35,464 nt of DNA from contig JAAESX010000102.1 in NCBI GenBank assembly GCA_024228935.1, positions 1-35,464 on the forward strand, read 5' to 3'. Both the position numbers and the translations under genes were made by a program. Below are positions 16,508 to 26,364 of this stretch, piece after piece; position 1 is the stretch's first letter; the number at the start of each line of letters is the position of its first letter. The notes beneath the pieces are model-generated. The model saw only the letters and a list, made by a program, of their open reading frames with translations, made no database searches and was not told where the DNA came from. The DNA is from Pseudomonadota bacterium. Its GTDB lineage: Bacteria; Myxococcota_A; UBA796; CAJQPC01.

Positions 16508-17142
16508 GACCCGATGGCGGCCTGGACCCGAGCGCCGATGGCGCCGATGGCTCCGGTGCCATCCACACGAACTGCGCGCTCGCCGAACCACTCCAGGACG
16601 GGAGCCGTCTGTCGGTGGTAGGTGGCGAGCCGCTTCCGGACCGTGACCTCGTTGTCGTCGTCGCGCTGCACGACGTCGTTGCCGCAGCGGTCACACACAC
16701 CGTCCTTGGACGGCGGGTTGTGAGCGACATGGTAGGTCGCGCCACAGGACAGGCAGGTGCGCCGGCCGGACAGGCGAGCGACGAGCTCGTCGTCGGGGAC
16801 CTCGAGGGCGACGACGGCGGAGAGGCCTCGTCCACTCGACTCGGCCCAGCCCACGAGGAGTTCGGCCTGGGTGACGGTCCGAGGGAAGCCGTCGAACAAC
16901 ACGCCCGCTTCGGTGTCGGGCTGCGCGAGCCGGTCTTCGACCAGCTTCCACACGACCTCGTCCGGGACGAGCTGCCCCTTGTCCATGAAGGACCGGGCCA
17001 GCTGACCGAGCTCGGTCTTCTCCTTCAGGTTCTTCCGGAAGATGTCTCCGGTCGCGACCTGGAGGAGCCCGTGTCGCTCGCAGACTGCGCCGGCCTGGGT
17101 GCCCTTCCCTGCGCCAGGGGGGCCGAAGAGGATGACGTTCAC
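16504..17142 (-). CDS. adk: Adenylate kinase with zinc-binding LID
   Basis: 212 residues from GTG 17142, with GAGAGG upstream. It converts ATP + AMP to two ADP. The P-loop GPPGAGKGTQ (7-16), TGDIFR and LFDGFPRT are intact. The LID contains C130-x2-C133 and C150-x2-C153, a four-Cys zinc site as in Gram-positive and many non-enterobacterial enzymes. It lies 10 bp after secY and overlaps map by four bases. Confidence 0.97.
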   Translation of the reverse strand: MNVILFGPPGAGKGTQAGAVCERHGLLQVATGDIFRKNLKEKTELGQLARSFMDKGQLVPDEVVWKLVEDRLAQPDTEAGVLFDGFPRTVTQAELLVGWAESSGRGLSAVVALEVPDDELVARLSGRRTCLSCGATYHVAHNPPSKDGVCDRCGNDVVQRDDDNEVTVRKRLATYHRQTAPVLEWFGERAVRVDGTGAIGAIGARVQAAIGS

Positions 17143-17152
17143 AGAGCGCCTC

Positions 17153-18499
17153 TCAGGACTTCTTCGTCTTCTCGATGAGTCGACGATGACGACCACGGGT
17201 CGGGCCACCGCCGTCCCCCATGAGGCCGTCGTAGTGCTTGGTGAGCAGATGGCCCTCGATCTGCGCGACGGTGTCGAGCGAGACCGAGACGACGATGAGA
17301 AGGCTCGTTCCACCGAAGTAGAACGGGACGCCGACCTCGGTGATCAGCAGGGTCGGAATCATGCAGACCGCGCCGAGGTAGATCGCACCTGCGGTCGTCA
17401 GTCGACCGAGGATGGTGTCGATGTACTCGGCCGTCTGCTTGCCCGGACGGATGCCGGGGACGTAGCCGCCGTGCTTCTTCAGGTTGTCCGCGACGTCGAC
17501 GGGGTTGAACGTCACCGCCGTGTAGAAGAACGCGAAGAAGACGATGAGCCCGACATAGACCGCGTTGTACATCCAGCGGCCAGGAGCCAGCGTGGCGAGC
17601 ACGCTCTGGAACAGCGGGTGGTCGTAGAACGTGGCGAGCGTCGCGGGGAACATGAGCACGGCGCTGGCGAAGATCGGCGGGATGACGCCCGCGACGTTGA
17701 CCTTCAAGGGCAGGTGCGTGGCTTGCCCACCGTAGACGCGTCGGCCGACCACACGCTTGGCGTACTGGATCGGGATGCGGCGCTGGGCACGCTCCATGAA
17801 AACGATGGCCGCCAACGTGGCGAACATGAAGGCACTCAGCGACGCGATGCCCACCAGCGTCATGTCGCCCATCTGGACCTTCTGGATCAGCTGGAAAGCG
17901 CCCGAAGGAAGTCCCGCGATGATGCCCGCGGTGATGATGAGTGAGGCGCCGTTGCCGACGCCGCGGTCGGTGATCTGCTCACCGAGCCACATGACGAAGC
18001 AGCTACCGGCCGTCATCGTCATGATCGTCATGAACCGGAACCAGGGCCCGGCCTCGATGACGACGTCCGTCGCGCCACCGGCCTTCATCTGCTCGAGCGT
18101 CACGGCGATGCCGAACGACTGCACGATGGCGATGCCGATGGTCGAGTACCGCGTGTACTGCGTGATCTTGTTCCGGCCCGACTGCCCTTCCTTCGAGAGG
18201 CGTTCGAGCTGGGGGACCGTCGCGGTCAGCAGCTGGATGATGATGCTCGCACTGATGTACGGCATGATCCCGAGCACGAACACGCTGAACTGCTCAAGCG
18301 CACCGCCCGAGAACATGTCGTAGAGACCGAACAGCGTGTTGCTGTTGTCCGCGAAGAACTGCTTCATCGCGGTCCGGTCGACGCCCGGTGCCGGAATGAA
18401 GACACCAAGCCTGTACACCGCCAGCATGGCGAGCGTGAACAGGATCCGGTTCCGGAGTTCCGGGACCTTGAAGATGTCCCCGAGCCAGCTCGCCTTCAC
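17153..18499 (-). CDS. secY: Preprotein translocase channel SecY
   Basis: 448 residues with ten predicted membrane helices. Conserved segments include LAVYRLGVFIPAPGVD, LGIMPYISASIIIQLL, the cytoplasmic loop around ERLSKEGQSGRNKITQYTRY, and GIRPGKQTAEYI. SecY forms the export pore with SecE and SecG; secG is on the other side of this window. It starts two bases after rplO stops. The tail ends TRGRHRRLIEKTKKS, rich in basic residues. Confidence 0.98.
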   Translation of the reverse strand: MKASWLGDIFKVPELRNRILFTLAMLAVYRLGVFIPAPGVDRTAMKQFFADNSNTLFGLYDMFSGGALEQFSVFVLGIMPYISASIIIQLLTATVPQLERLSKEGQSGRNKITQYTRYSTIGIAIVQSFGIAVTLEQMKAGGATDVVIEAGPWFRFMTIMTMTAGSCFVMWLGEQITDRGVGNGASLIITAGIIAGLPSGAFQLIQKVQMGDMTLVGIASLSAFMFATLAAIVFMERAQRRIPIQYAKRVVGRRVYGGQATHLPLKVNVAGVIPPIFASAVLMFPATLATFYDHPLFQSVLATLAPGRWMYNAVYVGLIVFFAFFYTAVTFNPVDVADNLKKHGGYVPGIRPGKQTAEYIDTILGRLTTAGAIYLGAVCMIPTLLITEVGVPFYFGGTSLLIVVSVSLDTVAQIEGHLLTKHYDGLMGDGGGPTRGRHRRLIEKTKKS

Positions 18500-18501
18500 G
18501 G

Positions 18502-18954
18502 CTAGACGACCTCGGCGGTTCCGCCAGCGGAGGCGATCTTCTCAGATGCGCTCTTCGTGAACTTGGCGGCCTTGATGGTCAGAGCCGCGGTCAGGTCACC
18601 GCGTCCGAGGACCTTGAGGCCATCCTTGCCCTTGCGAGCAACGATGCCCGCCTCGTGCAGGCTGACCAGGTCGACGACAGCACCCGCCTCGAAGCGACCC
18701 TCGAGGGTCTCGAGGTTGATGACCGTGTAGTCCTTGGCAAAGACGTTGTGAAAGCCGCGCTTCGCCAGACGACGCTGGAGGGGCATCTGGCCACCCTCGA
18801 AGCCAGGCTTGACGCCCGAGCCCGAGCGGCTGCCGTAGCCCTTGGTGCCGCGGCCAGCGGTGCGGCCCTTTCCGGAGCCCTCACCACGACCGACGCGCGT
18901 GCGCTTCTTCGTCGACCCTGCGGCCGGCTTCAAGTTTGCGAGTTCGTTCGCCAT
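18502..18954 (-). CDS. rplO: 50S ribosomal protein L15
   Basis: 150 residues from ATG 18954, chosen for AGGAG eight bases upstream. The Gly/Arg-rich RVGRGEGSGKGRTAGRGTKG and FEGGQMPLQRRLAKRGF are L15 signatures; L15 is a late-assembly 23S rRNA binder. It follows the damaged rpmD by 28 bp and has its own SD, so the upstream stop need not affect it. Confidence 0.98.
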   Translation of the reverse strand: MANELANLKPAAGSTKKRTRVGRGEGSGKGRTAGRGTKGYGSRSGSGVKPGFEGGQMPLQRRLAKRGFHNVFAKDYTVINLETLEGRFEAGAVVDLVSLHEAGIVARKGKDGLKVLGRGDLTAALTIKAAKFTKSASEKIASAGGTAEVV

Positions 18955-18982
18955 GATCTTTTCTCCTGTCGAGAGGAGGCCC

Positions 18983-19168
18983 TCAGGCCTCGATCTCCTC
19001 GACATCGACCAGGTGGATGACCTTCTGCACCATGCCGCGAACGGCAGGCGTGTTGATCAGGATCCGCGAGCTGCGGATCTTGCGCAGACCGAGACCCTGT
19101 ACGCATGCGCGCTGGGTCTGGGTCTAGCCGATGGTCGACTTCTTGAGCGTGACCTTGAGCTTCTTCAC
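18983..19168 (-). pseudogene. rpmD: 50S ribosomal protein L30 gene with in-frame TAG at codon 15
   Basis: Read from GTG 19168 (AAGGAG nine bases upstream) the product starts VKKLKVTLKKSTIG, meets TAG at 19126-19124, then continues [32 protein letters not shown] and VEEIEA to TGA 18983-18985. This is a full L30 of normal length (about 60 aa) with one nonsense codon, where most L30 proteins have a Lys or Arg after IG. There is no nearby in-frame start for re-initiation. TAG ends many other genes in this block (rpsL, rpsE, rplR, rplF, rplO, rpmJ), so the codon is not reassigned. A sequencing error, recent loss or readthrough are all possible; L30 is dispensable in some bacteria. Confidence 0.9.
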
Positions 19169-19231
19169 GAGAGTGGTCTCCTTGCCCCGGAGCCGTGCGG
19201 CACCGGAGCGTAAGCACCGAGACTCGGTCGG

Positions 19232-19792
19232 CTACCGCCGACCGCCCCAGTACCGCTCACCGACGGTGTAGTTCTTGTTGACGTCTTCGACATCGCGACC
19301 CGTGCGAACGGCGTACTGCTCAGGCGTCTCCATCCCCTTCAGGGAGGCGATGGTGGCCTTGACGACGTTGTGCGGGTTGCTCGAGCCGAGGCTCTTCGTG
19401 AGGACGTTGCGGTAGCCAGCGGCATCGAGGATGGCGCGGACGGTGGGACCGGCGATGACACCGGTACCGGGGGCCGCCGGCTTCAGGAGGACCTTGCCCG
19501 CGCCGAACCGGCCCTCGAGCCGGTGCGCCACAGTGCCGTCCACCATCGGGGCCTGGAAGACGTTGCCGCGAGCCTTCGTGCTGGCCTTCCGGATCGCTTC
19601 GGGAACTTCGTTCGCCTTGCCGAATCCGACGCCAACGCGACCCTCACCATCGCCGACGACGACGATTGCGGAGAAGCTGAAGCGACGGCCGCCCTTGACG
19701 ACCTTCGCAACGCGGTTGATGTTGATGACCTTCTCGACGAGTCCGTCGTCCGGCTGCTGATTTTGCCGGCGACCGCGTGACATGCGAGCCAT
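19232..19792 (-). CDS. rpsE: 30S ribosomal protein S5
   Basis: 186 residues from ATG 19792 with GGAGG six bases upstream. [25 protein letters not shown] is the double-stranded RNA-binding segment, followed by [19 protein letters not shown] and the C-terminal [16 protein letters not shown]5 takes part in decoding fidelity and mRNA unwinding. It lies 63 bp before the rpmD start. Confidence 0.98.
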   Translation of the reverse strand: MARMSRGRRQNQQPDDGLVEKVININRVAKVVKGGRRFSFSAIVVVGDGEGRVGVGFGKANEVPEAIRKASTKARGNVFQAPMVDGTVAHRLEGRFGAGKVLLKPAAPGTGVIAGPTVRAILDAAGYRNVLTKSLGSSNPHNVVKATIASLKGMETPEQYAVRTGRDVEDVNKNYTVGERYWGGRR

Positions 19793-19820
19793 GTGGGACC
19801 TCCCTGCAGCGTGCTGCGGG

Positions 19821-20189
19821 CTAGAACTTCAGACCGCCCTCACGAGCGGCATCAGCCAGCGCCTTGACGCGGCCATGGAACAGGTAGCCGTTGCGATCGA
19901 ACACAACGGCGGTGACGCCAGCAGCAGTCGCCTTCTCAGCGACGAGCTTGCCGACCGCCTCGGCCGCGGACTTGTTGCCGCGGTGTCCCTCGTGGGAGGC
20001 GAGCTCCGACGAGAGGGTCGAAGCCGACGCCAGCGTGGAACCGCTGTCGTCGTCGATGACCTGGGCGTAGATGTGCTTGGCACTTCGGAAGACGGAGAGA
20101 CGCGGGATCTCGGCGGTCCCATGCATCCGCTTCCGGATGGAGACCTTCCGACGAAGGCGCGCAGTCTGACGAGGATTGGTCTTTGCCAT
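19821..20189 (-). CDS. rplR: 50S ribosomal protein L18
   Basis: 122 residues. [40 protein letters not shown] and [20 protein letters not shown] are conserved L18 segments; L18 binds 5S rRNA with L5. It lies 11 bp downstream of rplF. Confidence 0.98.
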   Translation of the reverse strand: MAKTNPRQTARLRRKVSIRKRMHGTAEIPRLSVFRSAKHIYAQVIDDDSGSTLASASTLSSELASHEGHRGNKSAAEAVGKLVAEKATAAGVTAVVFDRNGYLFHGRVKALADAAREGGLKF

Positions 20190-20200
20190 GATGAACTCCG

Positions 20201-20737
20201 CTACTTCTTCGCGGCCTTGCCGGCCTTCAGACGAATGACCTCGCCCGCGTACCGAACGCCCTTGCCCTTGTAGCTGTCCGGCGAGCGGAAGCCTCGGATG
20301 TCGGCGGCGGCCTGGCCCACGACCTGCTTGTCGATTCCGGACACCGTGACCTTGGTGTTCTTCTCGATGGCAATCGTGACGCCCTGAGGCGGGGTGAACT
20401 CGATGGGGTGCGAGTACCCGAGGTTGAACACGACGTGCTTGCCCTTGTTCTCCGCCTTGTAGCCGACGCCGATGATCTCGAGCTTGCGCTCGAAACCCTT
20501 TGACACGCCGGTCACCATGTTGGCGACGAGGGCACGAATGAGGCCGTGGTTCGCGCGGTGCACGCGGTTGTCGCTGGCGCGGGACACCTTCAGGACGTCA
20601 CCGTCCTGGGCGATCGACACACCGTCGACGAGGCTCTGCTCGAGCGAGCCCTTCGGACCCTTGACGACGATGACGTCGCCGAGGGTGACGGACACGCCCT
20701 TGGGCAGCTCGATGGGCTGGTTACCGATGCGGGACAT
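20201..20737 (-). CDS. rplF: 50S ribosomal protein L6
   Basis: 178 residues. [15 protein letters not shown] and [11 protein letters not shown] mark the N-terminal domain, and LGYSHPIEF and the C-terminal [18 protein letters not shown] the second, 23S-binding domain. Length and order match the family. It lies 9 bp after rpsH. Confidence 0.98.
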   Translation of the reverse strand: MSRIGNQPIELPKGVSVTLGDVIVVKGPKGSLEQSLVDGVSIAQDGDVLKVSRASDNRVHRANHGLIRALVANMVTGVSKGFERKLEIIGVGYKAENKGKHVVFNLGYSHPIEFTPPQGVTIAIEKNTKVTVSGIDKQVVGQAAADIRGFRSPDSYKGKGVRYAGEVIRLKAGKAAKK

Positions 20738-20746
20738 TCTGCTCTC

Positions 20747-21139
20747 CTACCAGACGTGGCAGAGCACCTCTCCACCCACGCCGGCCTGACGGGCGGCGTA
20801 GTCGGAGAGGACCCCACGAGGGGTGGTGAGAACAGCGACACCGAGGCCATTCCGAACGCGCGGGATCTCGTCCTTGCCGACGTAGACACGACGGCCAGGC
20901 TTGGAGACGCGCTTCAGTCCGCGAATGATGGCGTTGTTGTCGCCGTCGTAGCGGAGGAAGACCTTGATATGTCCCTGAGGCTTCTCAGGTACATCGATGT
21001 AGCCCTCGATGAAGCCCTCAGACTTGAGGATCTTCACAAGCTCGAGCTTGATCTTGGACCGGGGGACCTTGAGGCTGGCGTGCCGGGCAGTGCCGGCATT
21101 CCGGATGCGGGTCAGCAGGTCCGCAATGGGGTCGGTCAT
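20747..21139 (-). CDS. rpsH: 30S ribosomal protein S8
   Basis: 130 residues. DPIADLLTRIRNAG, KSEGFIEGY and the C-terminal GVAVLTTPRGVLSDYAARQ are typical. In enterobacteria S8 represses the spc operon by binding its mRNA at rplE; whether this holds here cannot be judged. A 64-bp gap separates it from rpsN. Confidence 0.98.
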   Translation of the reverse strand: MTDPIADLLTRIRNAGTARHASLKVPRSKIKLELVKILKSEGFIEGYIDVPEKPQGHIKVFLRYDGDNNAIIRGLKRVSKPGRRVYVGKDEIPRVRNGLGVAVLTTPRGVLSDYAARQAGVGGEVLCHVW

Positions 21140-21203
21140 TTAGAACTCTCCTGTTCGGGCCGGTTTCCCTTGGGGGACCTGGCTCCGGAAGGGGTCTGGT
21201 GAG

Positions 21204-21389
21204 CTACCAGCTCGCCTTGGTGACGCCGGGAAGCTGACCCGCGAGGGCCATCTCCCGAAGGCAGATACGGCAGAGACCGAACTCGCGGTAATAGGCGCGC
21301 GGACGGCCGCAACGCTCACAGCGGTTCTTCTCGCGGACGGCGAACTTCTGCTTGCGCTTCGACTTCGCGATCATCGACTTCTTTGCCAC
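21204..21389 (-). CDS. rpsN: 30S ribosomal protein S14, zinc-binding short form
   Basis: 61 residues with [20 protein letters not shown], a four-Cys zinc ribbon. This is the short C+ (rpsZ-type) version, unlike the ~100-residue Cys-less form of enterobacteria. Its place between rplE and rpsH is standard. Confidence 0.98.
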   Translation of the reverse strand: MAKKSMIAKSKRKQKFAVREKNRCERCGRPRAYYREFGLCRICLREMALAGQLPGVTKASW

Positions 21390-21398
21390 GATCTCTCC

Positions 21399-21941
21399 TC
21401 AGGCCCGGAACGGGAAGCCGAGCGACTTGAGGAGCGCGCGGCCCTCAGCGTCCGTCTTCGCGCTGGTGACGAAGGTGATGTTCATTCCGTTGACGCGGGT
21501 GACCTTGTCGTACTCGATCTCAGGAAAGAGAATCTGTTCGGTCAGCCCCATGGAGTAGTTCCCACGGCCATCGAAGGCCTTGGGGCTCATGCCACGGAAG
21601 TCACGGATACGGGGGATGGCGACCGAGACGAGCCGGTCGTAGAAGAACCACATCTTCTGGCCACGAAGCGTGACCTTCGCGCCCAGCGGCATGCCTTCGC
21701 GAAGCTTGAAGTTCGCGATGCTGCGACGGGCGCGGCGGATGACGGCCTTCTGGCCGGTGATGATTCCCAGCTCTTCGGCGGCCTTGTCCAACAGCTTGGT
21801 GTTGGTGATGGCCTCCTTGAGACAGGTGTTCACGACGATCTTCTCGAGCTTCGGAACCATCATCGGGTTCGCGTAGGAGAACTCCTCCTGGAGCTTCGCC
21901 TTCGCCTCGTCCTGGTAGAGCGCCTGGATGCGGGGGGTCAT
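21399..21941 (-). CDS. rplE: 50S ribosomal protein L5
   Basis: 180 residues from ATG 21941, preceded by GAGGAGG five bases upstream; the longer frame to 22013 overlaps rplX and is rejected. [37 protein letters not shown] and [18 protein letters not shown] are L5 signatures. L5 binds 5S rRNA and contacts the P-site tRNA. Confidence 0.98.
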   Translation of the reverse strand: MTPRIQALYQDEAKAKLQEEFSYANPMMVPKLEKIVVNTCLKEAITNTKLLDKAAEELGIITGQKAVIRRARRSIANFKLREGMPLGAKVTLRGQKMWFFYDRLVSVAIPRIRDFRGMSPKAFDGRGNYSMGLTEQILFPEIEYDKVTRVNGMNITFVTSAKTDAEGRALLKSLGFPFRA

Positions 21942-21951
21942 CGCGTCCTCC

Positions 21952-22277
21952 TCAACCGTCGATCCGGGCGCCGCTCTTGCGGTCGACCCGAATCTTCTTG
22001 CCGTCCTCGTCACGAGAGAAGGCGACCTTGATGCGGCGGCCTTCAGCTTCGTTCCAGAGAGCGACGTTGGAAATGTGGATGGCGGCCTCGCGGGTCACGA
22101 TCTGACCCGGCTGCTCGCCGGCGGGCTTCTGGTGCTTCTTGACCAGACCGACGCCCTCGACCACGATGCGCTCGCGGGCGGGGAGGACCTTGAGCACCTT
22201 GCCGGTCTTGCCCTTGTCCTTGCCGGCCGTCACGACGACATTGTCACCGCGGCGGATCTTGAAGTTCGTGGTAGCCA

Positions 22278-22278
<1 letters not shown>
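21952..22278 (-). CDS. rplX: 50S ribosomal protein L24
   Basis: 108 residues from ATG 22278, overlapping the rplN stop by one base (TGATG). The KOW motif lies at [20 protein letters not shown], followed by KKHQKP and the C-terminal RKSG. L24 starts 50S assembly. The overlap implies coupled translation with L14. Confidence 0.98.
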
Positions 22279-22646
<368 letters not shown>

Positions 22647-22661
22647 TTTCGGACTCCCGGA

Positions 22662-22928
22662 CTATGCGCCGCGGGGGGTGCGCTCGACGACGACCCACCG
22701 CTTGGTCTTGGAGAGAGGACGCGACTCACGGATGGTCACCGTGTCGCCCTGCTCGCACTGGTTGTCCGCGTCGTGCGCCTTGTAGACGTTCGTGCGGTTG
22801 AGGTACTTGTGGTACCGGGCGTGCTTGACGCGCCGGGTCACCTCGACGCTGACCGTCTTGTCCATCTTGCTGGACACGACACGGCCGCTGAGCACGCGGC
22901 GTCCGGAGTTGGCGTTGGTCTCGGTCAT
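22662..22928 (-). CDS. rpsQ: 30S ribosomal protein S17
   Basis: 88 residues from ATG 22928. [20 protein letters not shown] and [29 protein letters not shown] segments are conserved. In-frame starts at 22949 and 23048 would extend the protein into the unusual spacer upstream but lack SD support. The first ATG preserves the normal S17 length. Confidence 0.95.
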   Translation of the reverse strand: MTETNANSGRRVLSGRVVSSKMDKTVSVEVTRRVKHARYHKYLNRTNVYKAHDADNQCEQGDTVTIRESRPLSKTKRWVVVERTPRGA

Positions 22929-23155
22929 GTTCCACTCGTTGAGTGACATGCGAAAGCGGGCCCGCAGGGCCATGTCCGGGAGAATGAGTAGTCCAGCTGG
23001 GTCTCCTGCTGAAGCAGGACTCAAACTGGAGGGCCTCGTGCCCGACACCCGGGGGTACCACCCCTTCCGGTGCCTTCGCTCGCCTTGTAGGGCGATGGTT
23101 GAGTTTGGCTGCGAGCAGCCTTCGCACGGCGGTTTCCCGACCGGGCGGACGACGT
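22929..23155 (-). other. 227-bp spacer between rpmC and rpsQ with several hairpins
   Basis: Most gaps in this block are below 70 bp, so this one stands out. On the minus strand it holds GGCTGC-TC-GCAGCC, GGGGT-GGT-ACCCC and TCCTGCT-TC-AGCAGGA, each a small perfect stem. No convincing ORF was seen. A structured leader for rpsQ is possible but unproven. Confidence 0.5.
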
Positions 23156-23485
23156 TTATTCGTCGCCTCCGATCTTGTCAACGATCCCCTTCAGGAACCC
23201 GCCACCCTGCGCGGCCGAAGCCCCGCTGGTGTCGGCGGCGGCCGCCTGGAAGGAGGTGGCGTGCTGGTCGCGGAGGGCGTTCTTTCGAAGACCACCCTCG
23301 CTCTCACGGGTCCGACACGCGGTACGGATCCGCGCGATGTCGCGACGGAGCTTCTTGAGCTGCGAGCTGTCGGCCAGCTGGTTGGTCGCGTGCTGGAAGC
23401 GCGCGGTCACCAGGGTGCGCTCGAGCGAGAGCTCGGCGTGGACGAGCTGCTCGTCGGACAGTTCCTTCAGATCTGCGTAGTTCAT
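23156..23485 (-). CDS. rpmC: 50S ribosomal protein L29 with C-terminal extension
   Basis: 109 residues. The first ~66 ([35 protein letters not shown]) are a normal two-helix L29. The last ~43 are an extra tail rich in Ala, Gly and Asp, ending [17 protein letters not shown]29 usually has 60-70 residues and lies at the tunnel exit near the trigger-factor site, so the tail could reach nascent-chain factors; that is inference. ATG overlaps the rplP TGA (TGATG). Confidence 0.93.
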   Translation of the reverse strand: MNYADLKELSDEQLVHAELSLERTLVTARFQHATNQLADSSQLKKLRRDIARIRTACRTRESEGGLRKNALRDQHATSFQAAAADTSGASAAQGGGFLKGIVDKIGGDE

Positions 23486-23901
23486 CAGACCAGGCCCTCA
23501 CGGCGGACGATCTTCCAACCGACCGGCATCTTGTGCCCCGCACGCGTGAGCGCAGCGGTAGCGATCTCTTCGGGGACGCCATCGAGCTCGTAGATGATCC
23601 GCCCAGGCTTCACGACGGCAACCCAGTACTCCGGTCCGCCCTTACCCTTACCCATACGGGTCTCGGCAGGCTTCTTGGAGATCGGCTTGTCGGGGAAGAC
23701 CCGAATCCAGACCTTTCCACCACGCTTCACGTGGCGAGTCATGGCGATACGACCAGCTTCGATCTGACGCGAGGTCAGTCGGCCGCAAGTGGTGGCCATC
23801 AGACCGTACTCGCCGAACGAGACGGACGAACCACGCCACGCGAGACCGGTCATCCGGCCCTTGTGGCTCTTGCGGTACTTGACGCGCTTGGGGGTGAGCA
23901 T
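23485..23901 (-). CDS. rplP: 50S ribosomal protein L16
   Basis: 138 residues. [43 protein letters not shown] and [22 protein letters not shown] are intact family signatures. L16 helps position A-site tRNA. It is coupled to rpmC by a one-base overlap. Confidence 0.98.
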   Translation of the reverse strand: MLTPKRVKYRKSHKGRMTGLAWRGSSVSFGEYGLMATTCGRLTSRQIEAGRIAMTRHVKRGGKVWIRVFPDKPISKKPAETRMGKGKGGPEYWVAVVKPGRIIYELDGVPEEIATAALTRAGHKMPVGWKIVRREGLV

Positions 23902-23910
23902 CGTTTTCTC

Positions 23911-24558
23911 CTACGCCGAGGCGGCGTCGTCGCCAGGCAGGATCTCGCCCTTGAACACCCAGACCTTGACGCCGATGACGCCGTAGGTGGTCTTGGCCTC
24001 TGCGAGTCCGTAGTCAATGTTGGCCCGGAGCGTGTGACAGGGCACGCGGCCCTCGCGGTAGCACTCGCTCCGCGACATCTCGGAGCCGCCGAGGCGGCCG
24101 CCGCACATCACCTTGATGCCCTGGGCACCAGAGCGCTGCGCCTGCGTGACCGCCTTCTTCATGGCCCGACGGAACGAGACGCGCTTGCACAGCTGCGCCG
24201 CGATGTTCTCGGCGACGAGCTGCGCGTCGGTCTCGACCTTCCGGACCTCGATGACGTTCGGGTAGATCTCCGTAGCGGTGAGCTTCTGGAGATCGTTGCG
24301 GAGGATCTCGAGACCCGTCGCGCGCTTGCCGAGGATGATGCCCGGCTTGGCGGCGTGGATGAAGACCTTGGCCTTGTTCGCCGCGCGCTCGATGGTGACC
24401 CGCGAGATGCCCGCGTTGTAGTACTTCGCCTTGATGAACTTCCGGATGGCGATGTCTTCGTGCAGGAACGTCTTGTAGTCCTTTTCAGCGAACCACTGGG
24501 CGTCCCAGCCACGAGTAATGCCGACGCGGAAGCCGACCGGATGGACCTTCTGTCCCAT
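23911..24558 (-). CDS. rpsC: 30S ribosomal protein S3
   Basis: 215 residues from ATG 24558, overlapping the rplV stop (TAATG). [19 protein letters not shown], a KH domain around [13 protein letters not shown], and [14 protein letters not shown] are typical. Unusually for the KH loop, GKRATG replaces the common GKKG form but stays within family variation. S3 lines the mRNA entry tunnel. Confidence 0.97.
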   Translation of the reverse strand: MGQKVHPVGFRVGITRGWDAQWFAEKDYKTFLHEDIAIRKFIKAKYYNAGISRVTIERAANKAKVFIHAAKPGIILGKRATGLEILRNDLQKLTATEIYPNVIEVRKVETDAQLVAENIAAQLCKRVSFRRAMKKAVTQAQRSGAQGIKVMCGGRLGGSEMSRSECYREGRVPCHTLRANIDYGLAEAKTTYGVIGVKVWVFKGEILPGDDAASA

Positions 24559-24902
24559 TAGGAGCTCTCCCGAACGTCGAGTTCGACGTGGATGTGCGAC
24601 GTCTGCTTGTAGATCTTCGTGGCGCGCCCCATGGCCCGAGGACGCCAACGCTTCAGCTTGGCTCCCTCGTTCACGTAGATACGCGAGATGTACAGCGCGT
24701 CGATGTCGACGTTGGAGTTGTCGTTCTCGGCGTTCGCCACGGCGGACTCGATCAGCTTCTTGATGAGCGGAGCGGTCTTCTTCCGGGTGAAGGCGAGCTT
24801 CTCGAGAGCCTCATCGACGTCGTCACCACGGACCAGGTCGGCCACGAGACGGGCCTTCTGGGCGCTGACGCGCGCGAAGCGCAAGCTTGACTTGGACTGC
24901 AT
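24558..24902 (-). CDS. rplV: 50S ribosomal protein L22
   Basis: 114 residues. [30 protein letters not shown] and the tunnel-loop region [20 protein letters not shown] are conserved; that loop contacts macrolides and the nascent chain. It is coupled to rpsC by a one-base overlap. Confidence 0.98.
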   Translation of the reverse strand: MQSKSSLRFARVSAQKARLVADLVRGDDVDEALEKLAFTRKKTAPLIKKLIESAVANAENDNSNVDIDALYISRIYVNEGAKLKRWRPRAMGRATKIYKQTSHIHVELDVRESS

Positions 24903-24913
24903 TTCCGTCTCCC

Positions 24914-25195
24914 TCAGCGGACCCGCGACTTCTTGTCGCCGGCGTGTCCGTAGAAGGTGCGTGTGGGGCTGAACTCACCGAGCTTGTGCCCGACCATGTT
25001 CTCCGTCACGTACACGGGAATGAACTTCTTGCCGTTGTGCACGGCGAACGTCATGCCGATGAAATCGGGCATGATCGTCGAGCGACGACTCCAGGTCTTG
25101 ACGACCGGAGCGTTCTGGCCCGACTCGCGCGCCTTGGCCACCCGCTTGAGCAGGTGCTGGTCCACAAAGGGACCCTTCTTGATGGAACGTGCCAC
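24914..25195 (-). CDS. rpsS: 30S ribosomal protein S19
   Basis: 93 residues. [39 protein letters not shown] and [19 protein letters not shown] are standard for S19, which sits with S13 in the 30S head. It follows rplB by 12 bp. Confidence 0.98.
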   Translation of the reverse strand: MARSIKKGPFVDQHLLKRVAKARESGQNAPVVKTWSRRSTIMPDFIGMTFAVHNGKKFIPVYVTENMVGHKLGEFSPTRTFYGHAGDKKSRVR

Positions 25196-25207
25196 GTCCT
25201 ACTGCTC

Positions 25208-26038
25208 CTAGCGCTTGCGGCGCTTGACGATGAATGCGTTGGAGGGCTTCTTCCGACTGCGGGTCTTGGCACCCTTGGTCGGCTTGCCCCAGGGCGTCAC
25301 AGGGTGACGCCCACCCGTCGTACGCCCTTCACCGCCACCATGGGGATGGTCGATGGGGTTCATGGCGGAGCCACGGACCTTGGGACGACGACCGAGCCAG
25401 CGAGAACGACCGGCCTTGCCGATCTTGACGTTCTCGTGCTCGAGGTTGCCCACCTGGCCGATGGTGGCGACACAGGTGCGGGGCACCTGACGAAGCTCAC
25501 CGGAAGGCAGACGGAGAAGGACGAACTTGCCCTCCTTCGCCATCAGCTGGGCGTAGCTCCCGGCGCTGCGACACATCTGGCCGCCGCGGCCCGGGTAGAG
25601 CTCGATGTTGTGCACCCAAGTACCCAGGGGAACAGCGTGCAGGTGCATGCAGTTGCCGGGCTTGATGTCCGCCTCGTCCGAAGTGACGATGCGATCACCG
25701 ACCTTCAGGTTGAGCGGGTGCAGGATGTAGCGCTTCTCACCGTCCACGTAGTGGATCAGCGCGATGCGAGCGGACCGGTTCGGGTCGTACTCGATCGTCG
25801 CGACCTTGCCGGGCACGCCGACCTTGTCACGCTTGAAGTCGATGATGCGGTACCGACGCTTGTGACCACCACCCCGATGGCGCGCCGTGAGGCGACCTCG
25901 GTTGTTGCGACCGCCGTTCTTGGAGATCGGCGCCAGGAGCGAGCGCTCCGGCTTGTTGGTCGTGGTGACCTCAGCAAAGTCCGACACGCTCATGAAGCGG
26001 CGGCCATTGGTGGTCGGATTGAACTTCTTGATGCCCAT
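25208..26038 (-). CDS. rplB: 50S ribosomal protein L2
   Basis: 276 residues from ATG 26038, the usual length. [19 protein letters not shown], the region around [10 protein letters not shown] and the active-site loop [16 protein letters not shown], including the conserved His implicated in peptidyl transfer, are present. L2 is a primary 23S rRNA binder. Confidence 0.98.
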   Translation of the reverse strand: MGIKKFNPTTNGRRFMSVSDFAEVTTTNKPERSLLAPISKNGGRNNRGRLTARHRGGGHKRRYRIIDFKRDKVGVPGKVATIEYDPNRSARIALIHYVDGEKRYILHPLNLKVGDRIVTSDEADIKPGNCMHLHAVPLGTWVHNIELYPGRGGQMCRSAGSYAQLMAKEGKFVLLRLPSGELRQVPRTCVATIGQVGNLEHENVKIGKAGRSRWLGRRPKVRGSAMNPIDHPHGGGEGRTTGGRHPVTPWGKPTKGAKTRSRKKPSNAFIVKRRKR

Positions 26039-26066
26039 GGTGGGTGTCCTCAGACGAAGGGGAGGC

Positions 26067-26363
26067 CTAAGCCTCACCCTCCTCCGCGTAGAAGTTGATG
26101 TTGTCGCCGTCGGCGAGCGTCACGTAGGCCTTCTTCCAATCGCTGCGGCGGCCGTGGTGGCGACCGAAGCGCTTGACCTTGCCGCGAACGACGAGGGTCC
26201 GGACCTTCTCGACGCGCACTCCGAAGAAGCGCTCGACCGCGTCCTTGATCTGCAGCTTGTTCGAGCTGAGTCCGACCTTGAACACGTAGGTGTTGTCTTC
26301 CTGCGCGAACGTGGACTTCTCAGTCACGACCGGGCTGAGGATGATGTCGTGGATCTGCGCCAT
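26067..26363 (-). CDS. rplW: 50S ribosomal protein L23
   Basis: 98 residues from ATG 26363, two bases after the rplD stop. [14 protein letters not shown], the [16 protein letters not shown] helix-strand region and [13 protein letters not shown] are characteristic. L23 docks trigger factor and SRP at the tunnel exit. Confidence 0.97.
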   Translation of the reverse strand: MAQIHDIILSPVVTEKSTFAQEDNTYVFKVGLSSNKLQIKDAVERFFGVRVEKVRTLVVRGKVKRFGRHHGRRSDWKKAYVTLADGDNINFYAEEGEA

Positions 26364-26364
26364 G

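Noticed and set aside
19124..19126. UAG read as an amino acid throughout this genome
   Set aside because: rpsL, rpsE, rplR, rplF, rplO and rpmJ all end at TAG exactly where their families end, so UAG is a normal stop here.
22929..23048. Longer S17 starting at 23048
   Set aside because: The extension has no SD at its start, is not seen in S17 and falls in the hairpin-rich spacer.
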